DNA of 64,000 nt from Aquila chrysaetos chrysaetos. Its lineage: Eukaryota; Chordata; Aves; Accipitriformes; Accipitridae. The position numbers were made by a program, and so were the translations under genes. How positions within the stretch are numbered: position 1 is the first letter of the stretch; every line of letters begins with the position of its first letter. The notes beneath the pieces were generated by a model. That model was not told where the DNA came from. It searched no databases and saw only the letters and a list, made by a program, of their open reading frames with translations. The stretch spans positions 45,407,505-45,471,504 of the forward strand of contig NC_044009.1 in assembly GCF_900496995.4 (NCBI RefSeq), given 5' to 3'. Shown here in pieces: positions 63,501 through 64,000 of the stretch.

Positions 63501-64000
63501 TACAGATGAAAGTTTTGGCACTTTCCGGTTTCTCATACACTAATGTTATGGAAAATGCAGTAAGAAATGGGTTTAAAAATATGAAGAGTTTCATTATGAT
63601 ATGATCTTAACTGTAACATTGTAGCACCAGATTAAAAAATACACAGTATTTGGCCTTCCTTTTAACTCAGGGGAAAACGTCTGCTGATGTTCCATGACAT
63701 TGCCCACAGAGCCAATGTACAGAAGTAGGATGCTACAGATTGAAATTCTGCCAGATAGAGGGAGAATATCTAAACCAATTTTCGAGCACGTATATAAACA
63801 CCATGATTTTCACAGGATCCAAATACGTGAATCTGTCAGAGACATGAGCAAAAGCTCCAGATTTCTAGCACCTTTGAAAACTGGGCAGCTGAAGTGTCTA
63901 AATATGAATTTAGGCATAGCCATTAGGAAATAAAGCTTGAAAAACCTGGCCCATATTTTTGCTGATTAGGGGCCACAAACGACTCTCCAGTTAGGCTACG
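57550..64000 (-). other. NCKAP5: Presumed NCKAP5 intron, second part
   Basis: AT-rich sequence with no exon, tRNA-like or transposon sequence that I can support. Short ORFs near 59059-59505 (-) and 60654-60905 (+) show no family features. Confidence 0.5.

Noticed and set aside
1..64000. CRISPR array, operon or other prokaryotic system
   Set aside because: The sequence is vertebrate nuclear DNA with spliced genes and avian retroelements. No regularly spaced repeat array is present.

Overview
The window is vertebrate nuclear DNA, almost certainly from a bird. A long CR1 LINE ends in the CR1-type ATTCTATG-like 3' tail. Two copies of an avian-looking ERVL-type LTR carry clean 5-bp target duplications. 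The identified exons fit the amniote gene order GPR39 - LYPD1 - NCKAP5. I cannot name the species; the LTR family makes me favour a non-galliform bird, which is inference.

Layout. Positions 1-23651 are the 3' part of a long GPR39 intron on the + strand. It holds one solo LTR (13935-14633), a 54-bp inverted duplication (18622-18675 and 19346-19399), a (TTTA)n microsatellite and unassigned non-coding DNA. The last GPR39 coding exon is 23652-24175 (end of TM6, TM7, cytoplasmic tail); exon 1 is outside the window. LYPD1 runs on the - strand: exon 1 at 45714-45765, exon 2 at 44426-44563, exon 3 at 24529-24764. Joined, they give 142 codons including the stop, a 141-aa GPI-anchored Ly6/uPAR protein. 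GPR39 and LYPD1 converge tail to tail, with only 353 bp between their stop codons.

The 19.7-kb LYPD1 intron 2 carries a nearly full-length but broken CR1 (about 30165-34440) and a second, longer solo LTR (35874-36934) with a 27-C run. The LYPD1 start lies in a CpG island (about 44745-47345) that includes a degenerate GC-rich minisatellite. Directly upstream, also on the - strand, is the last coding exon of NCKAP5 (48689-48970), whose 3' UTR runs to a poly(A) signal at 47370-47375 on the edge of the island. From 48971 to 64000 the sequence is presumably NCKAP5 intron, with no further exon that I recognise and one possible gene fossil on the + strand (57004-57549).

How the genes relate. GPR39 is a zinc-sensing class A GPCR, LYPD1 (Lynx2) a GPI-anchored modulator of nicotinic receptors, and NCKAP5 a large microtubule-associated-type protein. 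They share a neighbourhood, not a pathway. The layout matters for regulation: convergent GPR39/LYPD1 ends, and tandem NCKAP5-LYPD1 with about 1.6 kb between the NCKAP5 poly(A) signal and the LYPD1 start codon. I see no new multi-gene system. The best leads are the inverted duplication, the fossil ORF trail, a long unexplained intronic ORF and the same-orientation LTR pair bracketing two terminal exons.
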